Position numbers and translations under genes: made by a program. 24,197 nucleotides of DNA, from NCBI GenBank assembly GCA_035542815.1, contig DATKKS010000034.1, forward strand, positions 1 to 24,197. The letters run 5' to 3'. Shown piece by piece: positions 8,357-15,729 of this stretch; positions within the stretch are counted from its first letter, which is position 1; every line of letters begins with the position of its first letter. The notes below the pieces were generated by a model. The model saw only the letters and a list, made by a program, of their open reading frames with translations. It ran no database searches and had not been told where the DNA came from. The stretch is from JACRLI01 sp035542815. GTDB lineage: Bacteria; Eisenbacteria; RBG-16-71-46; JACRLI01.

Positions 8357-8530
8357 TCAGTCGGGGAGCTTCTCGGCCTGGTCCACCAGCATCACCGGGA
8401 TGTCGTCCTCGATTCGATAGCGGAGCCGGCACGCCGGGCAGGTCAGGCTGGCCTTCTCGCGGTCGTACACCAGGTCGCCCTTGCACGCCGGACACACCAG
8501 GATCTGGAGGAGGTCTTCGCTGAGTGCCAT
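8357..8530 (-). CDS. Trm112-family (UPF0434-type) small zinc-ribbon protein
   Basis: The protein has 57 residues with four cysteines in two CPAC knuckles (Cys13/Cys16 and Cys31/Cys34). The frame is typical of the family: 'L-L-x-I-L-V-C-P-x-C-K-G-x-L' and, after the second knuckle, 'Y-R-I-E-D-D-I-P-V-M-L'. Bacterial members of this size bind zinc. The eukaryotic homologue activates methyltransferases, but the bacterial role is not established. ATG at 8530 is preferred because GAAGG lies 6 bases upstream; an in-frame ATG two codons earlier has no spacing from it. The gene lies between accA (176 bp gap) and the C25 peptidase (84 bp gap) on the same strand. Confidence 0.88.
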   Translation of the reverse strand: MALSEDLLQILVCPACKGDLVYDREKASLTCPACRLRYRIEDDIPVMLVDQAEKLPD

Positions 8531-8705
8531 GGGCATCCTTCCCGCCGGATCCCCGGCGGACGGATCCGACACGGCAATCCAGGGGGGGCCGGGGCGGGCT
8601 GCCGTCCGCGGCCCGGGGGTTTCTCGAGCGGCCCGCGGGCCGCGCTCACCACATTCACTAACCCGGGGCGGAACTTGGGGTTCCCACCCCTCGGGCTCCA
8701 ATCTA

Positions 8706-9686
8706 TCACGCGTCCCGCGCGCCGGTCAACGCGGACGGGTCCTCGGCCACCACCCCCATGGCCAGGTACTTCTCCCGCCGGCGCCGCACCAGCTCGGGGG
8801 GCGGCATCTGGCGCAGCCGGCGCACGTGCCGGAGCACCGCCTCGCGCACCCGGGCCTTCATCAGCGCCGGATCCCGGTGCGCGCCGCCGGGCGGCTCGGG
8901 GATCACCTCGTCCACCACCCGCAGCTCGACCAGGTCGCCCGAGGTGAAGCGCAGCGCCTCGGCCGCCACCGCGGCCTTGGAGGAGTCCGACCACAGGATG
9001 GAAGCACAGCCCTCGGGGCTGATGACCGAGTAGAACGCGTATTCCAGCACCAGCACCACGTCGGCCACCGCGATGCCCAGCGCCCCCCCGCTCCCGCCCT
9101 CGCCGGTGATGACCGCCACGAACGGGGCCTCCATGTTCAGCATCTCGCGCAGGTTCCTGGCGATGGCCTCGCTGATCCCGCGCTCCTCCGCGCCCACCCC
9201 CGGGAAGGCCCCCGGGGTGTCCACGATGGACACCACCGGGAGGTGGAACCGGTGCGCCAGGTCGAACATCCGGAGCGCCTTGCGGTAGCCTTCCGGGTGG
9301 GCCATGCCGAAGTTGCGGCGCACGTTCTCCTTGACCTCACCGCCGCCCTTCTGGTGCCCCATCCACACCAGCGGCACGCCGTCGGCCAGTCCCAGGCCGG
9401 CCACCAGGCCCGGGTCGTCGCGGAAGTTCCGGTCCCCGGCCAGCTCCAGGCTCTCCTCGCACAGCACCCCAACGTAGTCGAGGGTGGTCGGGCGCCCCAG
9501 GTGGCGGGCCAGCTGCACCCGCTGCCACGGGGTGAGCCGCGCGAAGACCTCCACGCGGGTCCGGTTCAGCTTCCGCTCCAGGCGCTGCAGTTCGCCCTGG
9601 ATCTCCAGATTCTGACCTTCCGCGAGGCCGCGCAGGCGCTCGATCTGCGTTTCCAGCTCCGCCAGCGGCTTCTCAAAATCCAGCAT
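8706..9686 (-). CDS. accA: Acetyl-CoA carboxylase carboxyltransferase subunit alpha
   Basis: The protein has 326 residues, the usual AccA length. The N-terminal coiled part (MLDFEKPLAELETQIERL) is the family's alpha-helical leader. The crotonase-like core carries 'GGSGGALGIAVADVVL' and 'YAFYSVISPEGCASILW', which form the oxyanion and carboxybiotin pocket in AccA. With AccD it transfers carboxyl from carboxybiotin to acetyl-CoA, giving malonyl-CoA, the first committed step of fatty-acid synthesis in the cytoplasm. The start codon lies inside the 3' end of dnaE (14-base overlap), so the two are cotranscribed and probably translationally coupled. An AGGGGA ribosome-binding site lies 7 bases upstream. 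accA next to dnaE is a common bacterial arrangement. accD is not in the window. Confidence 0.97.
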   Translation of the reverse strand: MLDFEKPLAELETQIERLRGLAEGQNLEIQGELQRLERKLNRTRVEVFARLTPWQRVQLARHLGRPTTLDYVGVLCEESLELAGDRNFRDDPGLVAGLGLADGVPLVWMGHQKGGGEVKENVRRNFGMAHPEGYRKALRMFDLAHRFHLPVVSIVDTPGAFPGVGAEERGISEAIARNLREMLNMEAPFVAVITGEGGSGGALGIAVADVVLVLEYAFYSVISPEGCASILWSDSSKAAVAAEALRFTSGDLVELRVVDEVIPEPPGGAHRDPALMKARVREAVLRHVRRLRQMPPPELVRRRREKYLAMGVVAEDPSALTGARDA

Positions 9687-12600
9687 CGTGGTTCCCCTGA
9701 GCCCGGCGGCCCGCGGGCGGCTCCGCCCGGCGCATGCCGCCCTTGACCCGCACCCGCGAGCGGCCCAACAGCCGCTCCAGCTCCGCCAGCAGCTCGGCGC
9801 TCACCGCCACCGAGCTGCCGATCTGCACCTTCACCCGGGTTCCGCCCGGCTGCAGCAGGTGGAAGAACACCGGGGTGGGCCCGGCGTGCGCCTGCAGCAT
9901 CCGGCGGATGCCCTCCAGCCAGTCCTGGGCCTGCGGCGGGGTGCTCAGATCCAGGTGCAACTCGCGCGGAGTATAGCGTTCCCGCGCCTCCTCCAGGGTG
10001 AAAACCTCGTCCACGTACAGCTTGGGAGCTTCGTCCTCGCGCGAGGTGGTGCGCCCGCGCACCCACACCACGGCCGATTCGGTCAGGAACGGGCGGGCCC
10101 GCTCGTAGACCTCGCCGAACACCATCCCCTCCACCGATCCGGTGAAGTCCTCCAGCGCCACCCGCGCCATGGGCCGGCCGCGGCGGTCCACCCGGGCGCT
10201 GACCGCGTGCACCACCGCCACCAGCCTCACCTCCCCGGACTTCTCGCCTGCAGCCACCGCGGCGGCAGTGGCGTTGCCCATGCCGGCGATCTCGTTGCGC
10301 ACGCCGCTCAGCGGGTGGTCGCTCAGGTAGAAGCCCAGCAGCTCGCGCTCCCGGGCCAGCTTCTCCCAGCTCCCCCACTCCGCCGCCACCGGGAGCGGCG
10401 GCGCCTCCTCGAAGGCCGAACCCAGGTCCGAGAACAGCGACTCCTGGCCGGGGGCCACCCGCCCGCCCCGGCCCAGCCGCTCCAGGAAGCGGGGCAGCGC
10501 CGCCAACAGCTGGGCCCGGTGCCCGCCCAGGGCGTCCAGCGCCCCGGCCGCCGCCAGACACTCCAGCACCCGCCGGTTCACGCGCTGCAGGTCCAGCCGG
10601 CGCAGCAGGTCCCACAGCGACCCGAACGGCCCCGCGCGCCGGGCCTCCACCACCGCCTCGGCCGCGCCCCGGCCCACGTTCTTGATGGCCGAGAGCCCGT
10701 AGCGGATGGCCGCGCCCTCGGGCTCGAAGTCCACTCCGCTGCGGTTCACGTCCGGCGGCAGCACCGCCACCCCCATCCGCCGGCATTCCTCGTGCAGCAC
10801 CAGCACTCGGGCGCTGTCGCCGGCCTCGCTGGTGAGCGAGGCGGTCATGAATTCCACCGGGTAGTGCGCCTTCAGCCAGGCGGTGCGGTACATGAGCACC
10901 GCGTAGGCCGCGCTGTGGGACTTGTTGAAGCCGTAGCCCGCGAAGTGCGCCATCAGCTCGAACACCGTCTTGGCGGTGCGCCGCGGCACCCCCGCGCGCT
11001 GCGCCCCGGCCAGGAACGCGGCCTCCTGCCGGGCCATCTCCTCGGGCTTCTTCTTGCCCATCGCCTTGCGCAGGGTGTCGGCCTGCGCCAGGGTGAACCC
11101 GGCCATGGCCACGGCGATCTTCATCACCTGCTCCTGGTACAGGATCACGCCGTGGGTCTCGTTCAGGATCGGCTCCAGCAGCGGGTGCTCGTACTCGATG
11201 GGCTTCTTGCCGTGCTTGCGGTCCACGAAGTCCTGCACCATGCCGCTGCCCAGCGGGCCGGGGCGGTACAGCGAGTTGATGGCGATGAGTTCCTCGAAGC
11301 GGTCCGGCTTGAGCCGGGTGGCCAGGTCGCGGATGCCCGCGCTTTCCAGCTGGAACACCCCCAGGGTGTGCCCGCGCCCCACCAGCTGGTACACCTTGGG
11401 GTCGTCCAGCGGCAGGTCCTCCAGCGGCGGCCGCTGGCCGGCGCGGGCCTGGATCATGCGCAGCGCCTCCTCGATCACGGTCAGCGTCTTGAGCCCCAGG
11501 AAGTCCATCTTGAGCAGCCCCAGCTTCTCCAGGGCGCGCATGTCCCACTGGGTGGTGACCTCGCCCTTGCCGGTGCGGTACAGCGGCACCTCTTCGGTGA
11601 GCGGGCCGGGGGTGATCAGGATGCCGGCGGCGTGGATGGAGGCGTGGCGGCTGCAGCCCTCCAGCGCCCGGGCGATGCGCGCCATCCGGCGGTGCTCCTC
11701 GCTCCGGTCGAACGCCCGGCGCAGGTCGGGCTGCTTCTCGATGGCCTCGTCCAGCTTGATGCCCAGCTGGTTGGGCACCATCCGGGCCACCTCGTCCACC
11801 TCGGCCAGCGGCAGCCCCAGCACCCGGCCCACGTCGCGCACCACTCCCTTGGCCGCCAGCGTGCCGAAGGTGATGATCTGGCTCACCGAGTCGGCGCCGT
11901 ACTTCTGGGTGACGTAGTCGATGACCTCCTTGCGGCGGCGGTCCTCGAAGTCGATGTCCATGTCCGGCATGGTCACGCGCGAAGGGTTGAGGAAGCGCTC
12001 GAACAGCAGCGAGAAGCGGATGGGGTCCACGTCGGTGATCCCCAGGCAGTAGGCCACCAGGCTCCCGGCCACCGAGCCGCGGCCCGGCCCGACCACGATC
12101 CCCCGCTCCCGCGCGGCGTGCACGAAGTCGCGCACGATCAGGAAGTACGAGGCGAAGCCGGTCTTGACGATGGTGTCCATCTCGAAGTCGAAACGCGCGG
12201 TGATCTCCGCGCCCGCCTCCGGGTAGCGCCGCGCCAGGCCCTCCCGCGCCAGGTGGCCCAGGCAGGCCTCCGGGGAGTCGAAGCCCGCCGGCAACGGGAA
12301 GCGCGGCAGCAGCACCCGCCCCAGCGGCGGCTCGAAGCTGCAGCGCGCGGCGATCTCGAGGGTGGCGTCCAGGGCGTGGGGCAGCTCGGCGAACTGTGCC
12401 CGCATTTCCTCGGGGCTCTTCACGTAGAACTGGTCGCCGGGGTAACGCATGCGGGCGGCGTCCGCGACGACCTTGCCGGTCTGCAGGCACAGCAGCGCGT
12501 CCTGGGCCTCGGCGTCGGCGCGGGTCAGGTAGTGGGCGTCGTTGGTGACCACCCGCGGCAGGCCCAGCTCCCGGCCCAGGAGTTCCAGGCGCCGGCCCAC

Positions 12601-13161
12601 ATAGGCCTCCGCCGGGAGCCCGTGGTCCTGGATCTCCAGGTAGAAGTTGTCCCGCCCGAAGACCTCCGCGTAGCGGCCGGCCACCTCCCGCGCCCGCCGC
12701 TCCTGGCCCATGAGCAGCCAGCGCTGCACCTCGCCCTTGAGGCAGGCGCTGGTGGCGATGAGCCCGCGGCCGTGGGCCGCGAGCAGCTCCAGGTCCACCC
12801 GGGGCTTGTAGTAGTAGCCCTCCAGGTAGCCCAGGGATGAGAGCCGGATGAGGTTGTGGTAGCCCTGTTCGTCCCGCGCCAGCAGCACCAGGTGGAAGGA
12901 GGTCTCGCCGGTCTCGCCCTTGACCTTCTCGGTGCGCGGCCCGGGCGACACGTACACCTCGCACCCCAGGATGGGCTTCACCCCGTGGGCGCGGGCCTCC
13001 TCGTAGAACTCGACCGCGCCGAACAGATTGCCGTGGTCGGTGACCGCCACCGCGGGCATCCCCAGCTCGGCCACCCGCCGCGCCAAGGGGCCCAGCTGGC
13101 AGGCGCCGTCGAGGAGGCTGTAGTCCGAGTGGACGTGCAGGTGAACGAAGGACGGCTTCAT
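9673..13161 (-). CDS. dnaE: DNA polymerase III subunit alpha, replicative polymerase
   Basis: The protein has 1162 residues, standard for DnaE1-type enzymes. The PHP domain opens with FVHLHVHSDYSLLDG (metal-binding His7, His9, His11 region) and continues with VTDHGNLFGAVEFY. The C-family polymerase core contains GPGRGSVAGSLVAYCLG and the catalytic Asp pair in MPDMDIDFED (Asp400, Asp402). The third Asp is in MDFLGLKTL (Asp553). QESLF at 906-910 fits a sliding-clamp-binding motif. The C-terminus holds a helix-hairpin region and an OB fold (about 985-1065). It performs chromosomal DNA synthesis in the replisome. ATG at 13161 is chosen because homology begins exactly there. No strong ribosome-binding site lies at normal spacing; a GAAAGGA about 40 bases upstream is separated from the ATG by a GC hairpin. 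Confidence 0.97.
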   Translation of the reverse strand: MKPSFVHLHVHSDYSLLDGACQLGPLARRVAELGMPAVAVTDHGNLFGAVEFYEEARAHGVKPILGCEVYVSPGPRTEKVKGETGETSFHLVLLARDEQGYHNLIRLSSLGYLEGYYYKPRVDLELLAAHGRGLIATSACLKGEVQRWLLMGQERRAREVAGRYAEVFGRDNFYLEIQDHGLPAEAYVGRRLELLGRELGLPRVVTNDAHYLTRADAEAQDALLCLQTGKVVADAARMRYPGDQFYVKSPEEMRAQFAELPHALDATLEIAARCSFEPPLGRVLLPRFPLPAGFDSPEACLGHLAREGLARRYPEAGAEITARFDFEMDTIVKTGFASYFLIVRDFVHAARERGIVVGPGRGSVAGSLVAYCLGITDVDPIRFSLLFERFLNPSRVTMPDMDIDFEDRRRKEVIDYVTQKYGADSVSQIITFGTLAAKGVVRDVGRVLGLPLAEVDEVARMVPNQLGIKLDEAIEKQPDLRRAFDRSEEHRRMARIARALEGCSRHASIHAAGILITPGPLTEEVPLYRTGKGEVTTQWDMRALEKLGLLKMDFLGLKTLTVIEEALRMIQARAGQRPPLEDLPLDDPKVYQLVGRGHTLGVFQLESAGIRDLATRLKPDRFEELIAINSLYRPGPLGSGMVQDFVDRKHGKKPIEYEHPLLEPILNETHGVILYQEQVMKIAVAMAGFTLAQADTLRKAMGKKKPEEMARQEAAFLAGAQRAGVPRRTAKTVFELMAHFAGYGFNKSHSAAYAVLMYRTAWLKAHYPVEFMTASLTSEAGDSARVLVLHEECRRMGVAVLPPDVNRSGVDFEPEGAAIRYGLSAIKNVGRGAAEAVVEARRAGPFGSLWDLLRRLDLQRVNRRVLECLAAAGALDALGGHRAQLLAALPRFLERLGRGGRVAPGQESLFSDLGSAFEEAPPLPVAAEWGSWEKLARERELLGFYLSDHPLSGVRNEIAGMGNATAAAVAAGEKSGEVRLVAVVHAVSARVDRRGRPMARVALEDFTGSVEGMVFGEVYERARPFLTESAVVWVRGRTTSREDEAPKLYVDEVFTLEEARERYTPRELHLDLSTPPQAQDWLEGIRRMLQAHAGPTPVFFHLLQPGGTRVKVQIGSSVAVSAELLAELERLLGRSRVRVKGGMRRAEPPAGRRAQGNHDAGF

Positions 13162-13172
13162 GCCGGCACCGT

Positions 13173-13192
13173 CCGGGCCCGTGCGGGCCCGG
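13173..13192 (-). promoter_or_regulatory. GC-rich hairpin in the dnaE 5' leader
   Basis: An 8-base perfect stem (CCGGGCCC / GGGCCCGG) closes a 4-base loop, and the stem ends 12 bases before the dnaE ATG. On the dnaE strand a GAAAGGA sequence sits just upstream of the hairpin. Folding would bring this putative ribosome-binding site closer to the start codon, or alternatively hide the start. The hairpin itself is seen directly; any control function is inferred. Confidence 0.4.
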
Positions 13193-13329
13193 CACGAGAT
13201 CCTTTCTCCGGTTGTGTGGGTGACTGGAGTGCAGCGCAATGGTGCCGCATGCCGGGGGGCGCGCGCAAGGGCCGCGGCAGTCGGGCCGCCAGTTTTCCAC
13301 AAAAACCGCCACCGGCCGCGCATGGCCTG

Positions 13330-13359
13330 CAAATCGCAGCGGCGTTTCGCTGCATCTTG
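13330..13359. repeat. Imperfect inverted repeat upstream of dnaE
   Basis: The arms CAAATCGCAGCG and CGCTGCATCTTG form an inverted repeat with a perfect 6-base inner stem (GCAGCG/CGCTGC) around a 6-base centre and an outer CAA/TTG match. It lies about 170 bases upstream of the dnaE start. The symmetry suits an operator for a dimeric regulator or a weak RNA hairpin. Chance occurrence cannot be excluded. Confidence 0.35.
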
Positions 13360-13523
13360 CGAGCGCCGCCGGGGCCGCGCCGGCGCACCCCGCACGCCAT
13401 GGCGCCCCAGCCACTGGAGTTAGCCGGCACGATCGCCCATGCCCCCGCATGGCACGACTCTCGCAACACCTGCCCTCGGTCGTGGTTGCTTGGTCGTCGC
13501 TGTCACGCCCGATTTCGGCCCAA

Positions 13524-13551
13524 TTGAGCTAGCTTCTCGCGCTGCATTCAT
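13524..13551 (+). promoter_or_regulatory. Possible promoter of the lipoprotein gene
   Basis: TTGAGC (13524-13529) and ATTCAT (13546-13551) are separated by 16 bases, with a TG dinucleotide one base before the -10-like element (extended -10 form). It lies about 35 bases upstream of the gene's ATG. Both hexamers are poor matches to the sigma-70 consensus, so this is a guess supported mainly by position. Confidence 0.28.
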
Positions 13552-13585
13552 GCCGTGTCGTGGCAACCACAAGGAGGTTTCACCG

Positions 13586-14023
13586 ATGCTCAGCCGCAAG
13601 CTCGTCCTCATGGGGATCCTGGTCACTGCCTGCGTGGGCCTGGCGGTCGTCGGGTGCGGTGACAACAACTCGATCGTCCGCCCGCCGGTGGACGAGCAGC
13701 CGCTGCCGGCGCCGCAGGGCTTCACGGCCGCCATGAACACCACCACTGCGGAGCTGACCTTCAGCTGGCTGCCCAGCTCCAACTCCACGGTGAGAGGGTA
13801 CGAGGTGTTCATGTACGCGCCCTCGCCCAGCCGCGAAGACGCGTACGTCAAGCTGACCCCGTCGCCGGTCAACGGCACCTCGATCACCCGGTACAACCTC
13901 CAGGACGGAGGCGACTTCATCCTGAAGGCCGTGAGCAGCACGGGCCTCGAAGGCCTGGCCACCCACGCCGTCCACGTGGACCCCTACTCCCCGCCGCCGG
14001 ACATCCCGGTGCGCCTCCACTAG
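13586..14023 (+). CDS. Small Fn3-like lipoprotein of unknown function
   Basis: The protein has 145 residues. MLSRKLVLMGILVTACVGLA is a lipoprotein signal peptide ending in the lipobox VVGC (lipidated Cys near residue 23), followed by GDNNSIVRPPVDEQ. The remaining ~105 residues look like one fibronectin type III-like beta sandwich: 'P-A-P-Q-G-F-T-A' start, ELTFSWLPSS with its Trp, YEVFMYAPS, and a late strand DFILKAVSSTGLEG. The Asp after Gly (C-G-D) does not sit at the +2 position, so inner-membrane retention is not implied; outer-membrane anchoring is likely. ATG at 13586 is secured by an AAGGAGGT ribosome-binding site about 7 bases upstream, the strongest in the window. The gene stands alone, with a powerful terminator 20 bases after its stop. 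No specific role is recognised. Confidence 0.82.
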   Translation: MLSRKLVLMGILVTACVGLAVVGCGDNNSIVRPPVDEQPLPAPQGFTAAMNTTTAELTFSWLPSSNSTVRGYEVFMYAPSPSREDAYVKLTPSPVNGTSITRYNLQDGGDFILKAVSSTGLEGLATHAVHVDPYSPPPDIPVRLH

Positions 14024-14043
14024 GCTGGCGGGAACTCCAGCAA

Positions 14044-14078
14044 CGCGGACCCCCGGGGAGGCTCCCCGGGGGTCCGCG
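14044..14078. terminator. Strong GC hairpin between convergent genes, probable bidirectional terminator
   Basis: A perfect 15-base stem (14044-14058 with 14064-14078; core GCGGACCCCCGGGG / CCCCGGGGGTCCGC) encloses a 5-base loop. It follows the lipoprotein stop by 20 bases and is followed by GTTTCT on the plus strand. It lies between the lipoprotein gene and the convergent PanD-like gene, so it could end both transcripts. The T tract is short, as is usual in very GC-rich genomes. Confidence 0.78.
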
Positions 14079-14122
14079 GTTTCTACCGGCCGGATGGACG
14101 GCCGCCCGCCCCCTGGCCCCCC

Positions 14123-14491
14123 TCAGCCGCCGGGGCGGTCCCCCGGCGCCAGCCGGTTCTCGCCCCGCACGTCCACCCGCCGCGGCCGGTGCGCGAGGGC
14201 CTCGCGGTCCACCAGCAGGCACTCGGTGGTGAGGCTCACCAGGTCCCCCACTTGCAGCCCCGCGGCGGCGGCGCCCTCCACCGCCACGATCCCGCTCCCA
14301 CGGCCCGCGGCCGCCGCATAGCACTCGAACGGCGCCCCCCCGGCGTGGGGCGAGACCCGCACCCGCTCGTCGGGCAGGATCTGGGCGGCCGCCAGCAGCT
14401 CGGAGTCCACCTGCACCCCGGCGGGTCCGGTGGCCGTGACCTGGGTCACCCGCAGTCCCTCCAGACTGGATCGAAGGTATGCCTTCAGCAT
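14123..14491 (-). CDS. PanD-fold protein lacking the aspartate decarboxylase catalytic residues
   Basis: The protein has 122 residues (PanD is about 126) and aligns with E. coli aspartate 1-decarboxylase without gaps through the core: 'M-L-K-x-x-L-x-x-x-L-x-x-L-x-V-T', VDSELLAAAQILPDERVRV, CYAAAAGRGSGIVAVEGAAA, GLQVGDLVSL. Active PanD cleaves itself at Gly24-Ser25 to make a pyruvoyl cofactor for beta-alanine synthesis. Here positions 24-25 are Ala-Gly, so no Ser, Thr or Cys is available. Lys9 is Ser, Arg54 is Pro and Asn72 is Glu, while Tyr58 remains. Decarboxylase activity by the known mechanism therefore appears impossible. The reading frame is intact, with GGAGG 5 bases before the ATG, so this looks like a maintained pseudoenzyme and not decay. 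Its role is unknown; a true panD may lie elsewhere. Confidence 0.85.
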   Translation of the reverse strand: MLKAYLRSSLEGLRVTQVTATGPAGVQVDSELLAAAQILPDERVRVSPHAGGAPFECYAAAAGRGSGIVAVEGAAAAGLQVGDLVSLTTECLLVDREALAHRPRRVDVRGENRLAPGDRPGG

Positions 14492-14607
14492 GGGCCCTCC
14501 CGCGCCCATTCTACGAACGCCCGGAGCCGCCGTACAGCCGGGCCCCCGAGCCGCCGCCCGGCCCTCGGCCGGCCCCTGGCGCCCCCCGCGCCCGCCGGAA
14601 TCCCGCG

Positions 14608-14637
14608 TTGACACCGCCCCCGGGGCTCGCGCAGACT
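14608..14637 (+). promoter_or_regulatory. Possible sigma-70 promoter giving a leaderless mRNA for the M24 peptidase
   Basis: A perfect TTGACA (14608-14613) is followed after 18 bases by CAGACT (14632-14637), which matches three of six -10 positions. The M24 peptidase ATG begins only 6 bases later, so transcription would start at or next to the start codon. No ribosome-binding site lies upstream of that ATG, which agrees with a leaderless transcript. The perfect -35 is seen; the rest is inferred. Confidence 0.5.
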
Positions 14638-14643
14638 GCCGGC

Positions 14644-15729
14644 ATGCTCAAACCACTCTTCCGCGCCCGGCTGACCCGGGCCCGCGCGCTGCTGCGCTCC
14701 GCGCGGCTGGACGCCCTCCTGGTGTGCCCCTCGGCCGATTTCACGTACCTGACCGGCCACCCCATGACCATGCGCGAGCGCCCGCTGTTCCTGGTGCTCA
14801 CCCCGGCGCGCGCCGCGCTGCTGGCGCCCGAGCTGGAGGCGGTCGGCGCCCGGCCCGCGCTCCGGCCCCTCCCGGTGTGGGGCTGGGGCGACGGCGAGCC
14901 GCCCATGGAGCTGCTCCGGGCCCGCGTGCCGCGGCTTCGCCGGGTGGCCGTCAACCCGCTGTTCCGGGCCGACTGGCTGCTGTCCTTGGCCGACACCCGC
15001 CCCCACCCGAGCGTCGGCTCCGGCGCACCGGTGCTGGACCTGCTCCGCTCGCGCAAGGAGCCCGGCGAGGTCCGCGCGCTGCGGGCCGCCGCGCTGCAGG
15101 CGGACCGGGTGATGGGCGACGTGCGCGCCCGGCTTAAGCCCGGCGTCACCGAAGAGGCGCTGGCCCAGTTCATCCTCAAGCGGTTCGTCCAGCTGGGCGC
15201 CACCGAGCCGTGGGCGCTGGTGGCCTCCGGCCCCAACGGGGCGCTCCCGCACCACGAGTTCAGCAGCCGCAAGCTGCGCCGGGGGGACGTCATCGTGGTG
15301 GACCTGGGCGCCGCCCTGCATGGCTACCAGTCGGACATCACCCGCACCTTCTTCCTGGGCCGCCCCGAGCCCGAGGCCCGGCGGGTGTACGCCACGGTGC
15401 TGGCAGCGCAGGCCGCCGGCCGGGCCGCGGTGCGCGCCGGGGTCACCGGCCGCGCGGCCGACCAGGCCGCCCGCCGGGTGATCCAGCAGCAGGGCTACGG
15501 TCCCTACTTCATTCACCGCCTGGGCCACGGGCTGGGGATGGAGGTGCACGAGGCGCCGTACCTGGCCATCGACAACCCCCTGCCGCTGCCCGAGGGGTCG
15601 GTGGTCACGGTGGAGCCCGGAATTTACCTCCCGGGCCGCTTCGGGGTGCGCCTGGAGGACGTGGTGGTGGCCGGGCCGCGCGGGGCGCGCACCCTGACCA
15701 CCTACCCGCTCGACCAGCCGCAGCTGTGA
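14644..15729 (+). CDS. M24-family metallopeptidase (Xaa-Pro aminopeptidase type)
   Basis: The protein has 361 residues. The N-terminal creatinase-like domain (about 1-135) includes LDALLVCPSADFTYLTG. The C-terminal pita-bread domain has all five metal ligands: Asp220 (VIVVDLGA), Asp231 (YQSDITRTF), His295 (HRLGHGLG), Glu324 (TVEPGIY) and Glu338 (VRLEDVV). The supporting His203/His204 and His302 are also present. Family members remove N-terminal residues, often ahead of proline, in the cytoplasm using Mn or Co. ATG at 14644 matches the family start; the open frame further upstream is GC-rich noise. No ribosome-binding site is seen, but a TTGACA promoter element lies just upstream. The stop overlaps the next gene as GTGA. 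It diverges from the PanD-like gene. Confidence 0.93.
   Translation: MLKPLFRARLTRARALLRSARLDALLVCPSADFTYLTGHPMTMRERPLFLVLTPARAALLAPELEAVGARPALRPLPVWGWGDGEPPMELLRARVPRLRRVAVNPLFRADWLLSLADTRPHPSVGSGAPVLDLLRSRKEPGEVRALRAAALQADRVMGDVRARLKPGVTEEALAQFILKRFVQLGATEPWALVASGPNGALPHHEFSSRKLRRGDVIVVDLGAALHGYQSDITRTFFLGRPEPEARRVYATVLAAQAAGRAAVRAGVTGRAADQAARRVIQQQGYGPYFIHRLGHGLGMEVHEAPYLAIDNPLPLPEGSVVTVEPGIYLPGRFGVRLEDVVVAGPRGARTLTTYPLDQPQL

Larger units (their letters stand above)
13162..13585. other. Intergenic region between divergent dnaE and lipoprotein gene
   Basis: These 424 bases hold no convincing gene. Seen here are a palindromic GC hairpin next to the dnaE start (13173-13192) and an imperfect inverted repeat (13330-13359). 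There is also a single TTTTCCACA (13293-13301), which matches a DnaA-box form but stands alone, and a weak promoter-like pair ahead of the lipoprotein gene. The region is less GC-biased than the genes and must contain the promoters for both divergent units. No strong consensus promoter for dnaE could be picked out. Confidence 0.7.

Noticed and set aside
8628..8643. GCGGCCCGCGGGCCGC palindrome between accA and the Trm112-family gene
   Set aside because: It is a perfect palindrome, but short G/C-only palindromes are expected in such sequence; there is no T tract and no clear link to a gene end.
8677..8690. Short GGGGT/ACCCC stem after accA
   Set aside because: A 5-base stem without a T tract is too weak to call a terminator.
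8531..8701. N-terminal extension of the Trm112-family protein to 114 residues
   Set aside because: The family starts at the MALSEDLL segment with a proper ribosome-binding site; the extension is Pro/Arg/Gly-rich noise.
4805..8947. A 1380-codon open frame on the plus strand opposite the C25 gene, and a 1050-codon one at 9688-12840 opposite dnaE
   Set aside because: Both lie antisense to clearly conserved genes, are low-complexity His/Arg/Val/Gly-rich, and arise because very GC-rich DNA has few stop codons.
13293..13301. TTTTCCACA, a DnaA-box-like nonamer near dnaE
   Set aside because: It is single, with no cluster of boxes, no AT-rich unwinding region and no dnaA/dnaN nearby, so it is not evidence for an origin.
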